From Haliotis asinina (lineage: Eukaryota; Mollusca; Gastropoda; Lepetellida; Haliotidae), in contig NC_090290.1 in NCBI RefSeq assembly GCF_037392515.1, forward strand, positions 31,083,753 to 31,147,752: a stretch of 64,000 nucleotides of DNA, read 5' to 3'. Both the position numbers and the translations under genes were made by a program. This document shows, piece by piece, positions 61,134-64,000 of this stretch (positions are counted from its first letter, which is position 1; the number at the start of each line of letters is the position of its first letter). The notes beneath the pieces are model-generated. The model searched no databases. It saw only the letters and a list, made by a program, of their open reading frames with translations, and was not told the origin of the DNA.

Positions 61134-63683
61134 GACTATTTCTGATGTTATGTTGAATTAGTATATGGTGTAGACCTAATGCTGAAAAAAACGACAGAGG
61201 AATGCCTGGTTCTGTGCTTGTCCATGCTAAGGATGTTACTGTACATGGCGGGGAATACAAGTCAAATGAATTTTGATGGAGAAGCTTCAGGTCAAACAAA
61301 CTGAAACAAAAACGCTCATTTTTCAGGCAGTGACTATGGTGTCAGCACCATCACATTTTTGTGCTGGAGAGTGCATCTTGGCAGACAAATTTCAAATTTC
61401 TGTCTTCATTAATATTGGTAAACTTTGTTCTTTGAAGACTGGATGGAGTTTATGACTTTAAGCATCTTTTGTTCCATTTCACTGCAGGATACCTGTACAG
61501 GTACTACTGCCTCAAACAATTCACCAATTGAGAAAGATGAAAGATGTCGATATGTGTGAAGGTAACATGAATCTAGATATTGTATAAAAAAGACATGTAT
61601 CAATTTTAAAGATTTGCTGTGAATTTAAAATGCCAAGGCCCGTGAACAAACTGTCCTTCTTTACACTAAATCCAACTAAACACATGAGCACTAATTAAGT
61701 ACCACATGAATTCAAGGGCAATTTATTAGAATCTTTATCCAAATAGCTATTTGCCATACTGAGATATACATACATATTCTACCCCGGGACCCTAACAGGT
61801 ACAGTTATCAATGAATATGGCTAACATGAAGTCAGGGCAAGTCCCTGTTCATATGATTTTGTTAGCAATCGTGATGACTGTAAACTTTACAAGCAGGTGT
61901 ATGAGAAACGATTCTCATTGCAACACTGATGATACTAAAATGAGGACAGAGATGCCCAGGTTAACATCTCAGGAAAGAGAACATGCATTTGCCCAAGTAC
62001 CAGCAATGTGGGTATTGCTCGACGAGTTGAAGAAAGCCACTCATCCATTGTTGGGCTTCATAGACATCGGCAGACAGGCAGTACCTGTGACCTTCCACAT
62101 CCTGGGCAACAACGTTTTCTAACGCCATATTGTCAGTGACCATATCCCTGATCAAACGCTGCCAGGACTACTGCACTCATTCAAGGTCGATGCTGACCCC
62201 TGATTATGTGTTTGGCGTAGACGTGATGCACATAATGTATAATGAGTGTGTAGATCATAAAGACCTTTGAGATGGCAACACTGTCATGGTCTTATGTGGA
62301 ATAATTTACAATTAAAAAACTGCCCCCTCGTGCCTGTCAAGGGAGAGTTAATGTCGTTTACTGCCGTGACCAGATTCTTCAAAATACCATCGTACCATGC
62401 TTCACTGACCACCAACATGTTAATAAGTTTCAACAAAACAAAGCACGGGCACACACAGATTGACTTTCCATGCAGTGTCTTGTCTAGCAACACATCCAAG
62501 TAATACCGCAGCCAGCAGTGTCGTCAGGTTTATCCCCTATTCAACACATGAGGGACGAAACTGGACAACCTCTTTCAAAGCGAGGTTGTCCTGTCGGCAA
62601 ATCAGTGACGGCTTTGTTAACCACATTTATCTAGCCTCATGTAAGAATGTCGAGTTTTGATTGGTCCACGTGACTCTGATCAAATACCATGTACATCCAT
62701 CACGATCCGCGAGCGGGAGTATAAAAACCGTGTAATCCCGCTACGAAAGTCATATCACCCGGCTACGCCTCGGGGACGACGCAAAGTGAGAAAAGCGTGC
62801 ATCGACAAGCCTTTAGTAACGCGCGGTGCATTGAGGTCAAACAGTGGCATCTCACGTCTCACAAGTCGATTCGATGCGTGTTGTTTTGTTTTGATTTAGT
62901 GAAAACATTTAGCTAGATAATACGTTATCACATGGTGTCCAGGGAAATACGGGGTTTTATCAGTCCCGAGTAAGGTTGTATTCCCCCTCCGGCTCGGGGA
63001 CTAGACCACGTCTGGACCATGTCCCAAATCCCCTCTATTTACGAAATGAAGCCTTCGTTGACTTATTATCTTACACCACTATGACCACGAGCCAACACTC
63101 CCTGAGCATTTCACTGTCAGTCAGTTATGTTGATCTCAGCATACAATGTCTACTTTCGAGATCCACACCATTTGTGTGTATCGTATTGTTAGAATTAAAA
63201 ATCGATTAATATATAAGATAGAGAGTCACGATCTGGTCAAATAAATGTTGGTTCCAGATTAACAAAATGATGACGAGCGAGAGAGACTGGTAGCTCTCAC
63301 GGCCGGAGTCAAAATCAAACAATGTTTAGGTGGGGTGACCACACTTCTGATAAAATTCATAAATGCCACCCAAAGAAAGCGATAAGCTGTATGTGAGATA
63401 TGAGTCATGGCTCGGGGCCAAGATGACAAAGACTATAGGATCAGCTATGGCCCAGAACTACACTGGAATAGTGTCGTACCTGCTCCTCATTGCCCTGAAG
63501 TGTTGACTTTGTGGGAGGAGCTTGAGCAAGACCCATTTATTGAACACACCTTGAGCTCTGTCATCTATGAGTTGTACTACAAATACGGCATGTCCTTAGC
63601 CCCGGTGATGACGGTCATTATCATGGTAAAAAATAATAGTGATAGCATACAAGATGGATCAGGAAGTGACTCCGACCCCAGAG
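61134..63683. other. SEC22 3' flank: no identifiable gene
   Basis: Open frames at 61811-62122 and 63407-63697 show no family I know; the second ends near a possible donor (ATG/GTAAAA at 63625-63633), so an unidentified exon is conceivable. GAGTATAAAAACC near 62717 resembles a TATA box in locally CG-containing sequence, but no gene start could be tied to it. Confidence 0.35.
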
Positions 63684-64000
63684 GAGTGAGTGAGTGAGTT
63701 AATATTTAACGTCACATTGGCATATTGACGAAAACGATTAATTATAAAAAAACACATGAATTAATGACACACTCTAATATCCTGTCAACGAAAGACAGTA
63801 AAACTAATTAGAATATCAAAGAAAAGAATGTAAAACTAATAATTACACCTAAAACAGTGTATCTATAGAGGACAAAACAACATAAAAATGGGCTATAGAT
63901 TGCTAACAACTGATGGTAGATCACCATACTAAGGACCGTGGGGACCAGTACATTTGCTTCCTGCATGGACCCCAGTTGGATTTACATCATCCCCTCAGTT
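63684..64000 (-). mobile_element. Repeat beginning GAGTGAGTGAGT, runs off the window
   Basis: A GAGTGAGTGAG run is followed by TTAATATTTAACGTCACATTGGC. The layout resembles the reversed tail of a CTCACTCA-type interspersed repeat, but with a body different from the other copies. The right end is not in the window. Confidence 0.5.

Noticed and set aside
63407..63697. 96-codon ORF near the right edge
   Set aside because: It starts at an ATG and ends in the repeat, but no family was recognised and no acceptor or promoter confirms it; left as a possible unidentified exon.
1..64000. CRISPR arrays, bacterial operons, rRNA or complete tRNA genes
   Set aside because: No regularly spaced repeats, no rRNA sequence, and tRNA-like boxes occur only as SINE heads; the window is eukaryotic.

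Overview
The window looks like a gastropod mollusc genome, most likely an abalone (Haliotis) or close relative. The main clues are several copies of a short interspersed repeat ending in CTCACTCA tracts (45.9, 55.0, 57.6 and 60.3 kb), the DIRS, Tc1/mariner, Merlin and LINE relics typical of molluscs, and spliced genes with GT-AG introns. The genus is inferred from remembered repeat patterns, not from a search.

Layout. (1) 1-3.1 kb: a two-gene DNA transposon. A PIF/Harbinger-superfamily DDE transposase (ISL2EU/IS4EU-like, 5' end outside the window) converges on a four-exon minus-strand gene for a SAP + SWIM zinc finger + YqaJ-nuclease protein. (2) 2.78-15.84 kb: a 6,528-bp tandem duplication, two copies with at least three single-base differences. 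Each copy holds exon 1 of the SAP/SWIM/YqaJ gene (truncated in copy 2), a tRNA-Leu-like SINE, a broken DIRS-type tyrosine-recombinase retrotransposon with a 742-bp MITE in its reverse transcriptase, and an unidentified minus-strand first exon. (3) 16.2-61.1 kb: one host gene, a SEC22A/SEC22C-type longin and multi-membrane-span trafficking protein. I assembled it from six exons; phases match at every junction and the product is 307 aa.

The SEC22 introns hold almost everything else. Intron 1 (22.8 kb) has a long foldback element, a LINE relic, a TA-flanked MITE and a complete young 12.4-kb Ty3/gypsy-class LTR retrotransposon (24,513-36,937). Intron 2 has a foldback element, a perfect 28-bp hairpin, and a second DIRS relic split by a mariner-type transposon and a SINE. 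Intron 3 has a Tc1 relic interrupted by a Merlin transposase fragment, a TTAA-flanked transposon and a LINE relic. Introns 4 and 5 hold a hairpin and a SINE.

The gypsy element is the centrepiece. It has 2,088-bp LTRs differing at two positions, a CATG target duplication, a tRNA-Lys-type primer site, a polypurine tract, a PNMA-like gag, a full PR-RT-RH-IN pol in the -1 frame behind a TTTAAAC slippery site with a 9-bp stem, and a third ORF in the env position encoding an SGNH/GDSL-hydrolase-like protein just downstream of a strong splice acceptor. It lies in the same orientation as the host gene.

From 61.1 kb to the right edge I see no gene I can identify, only another repeat at the very end.
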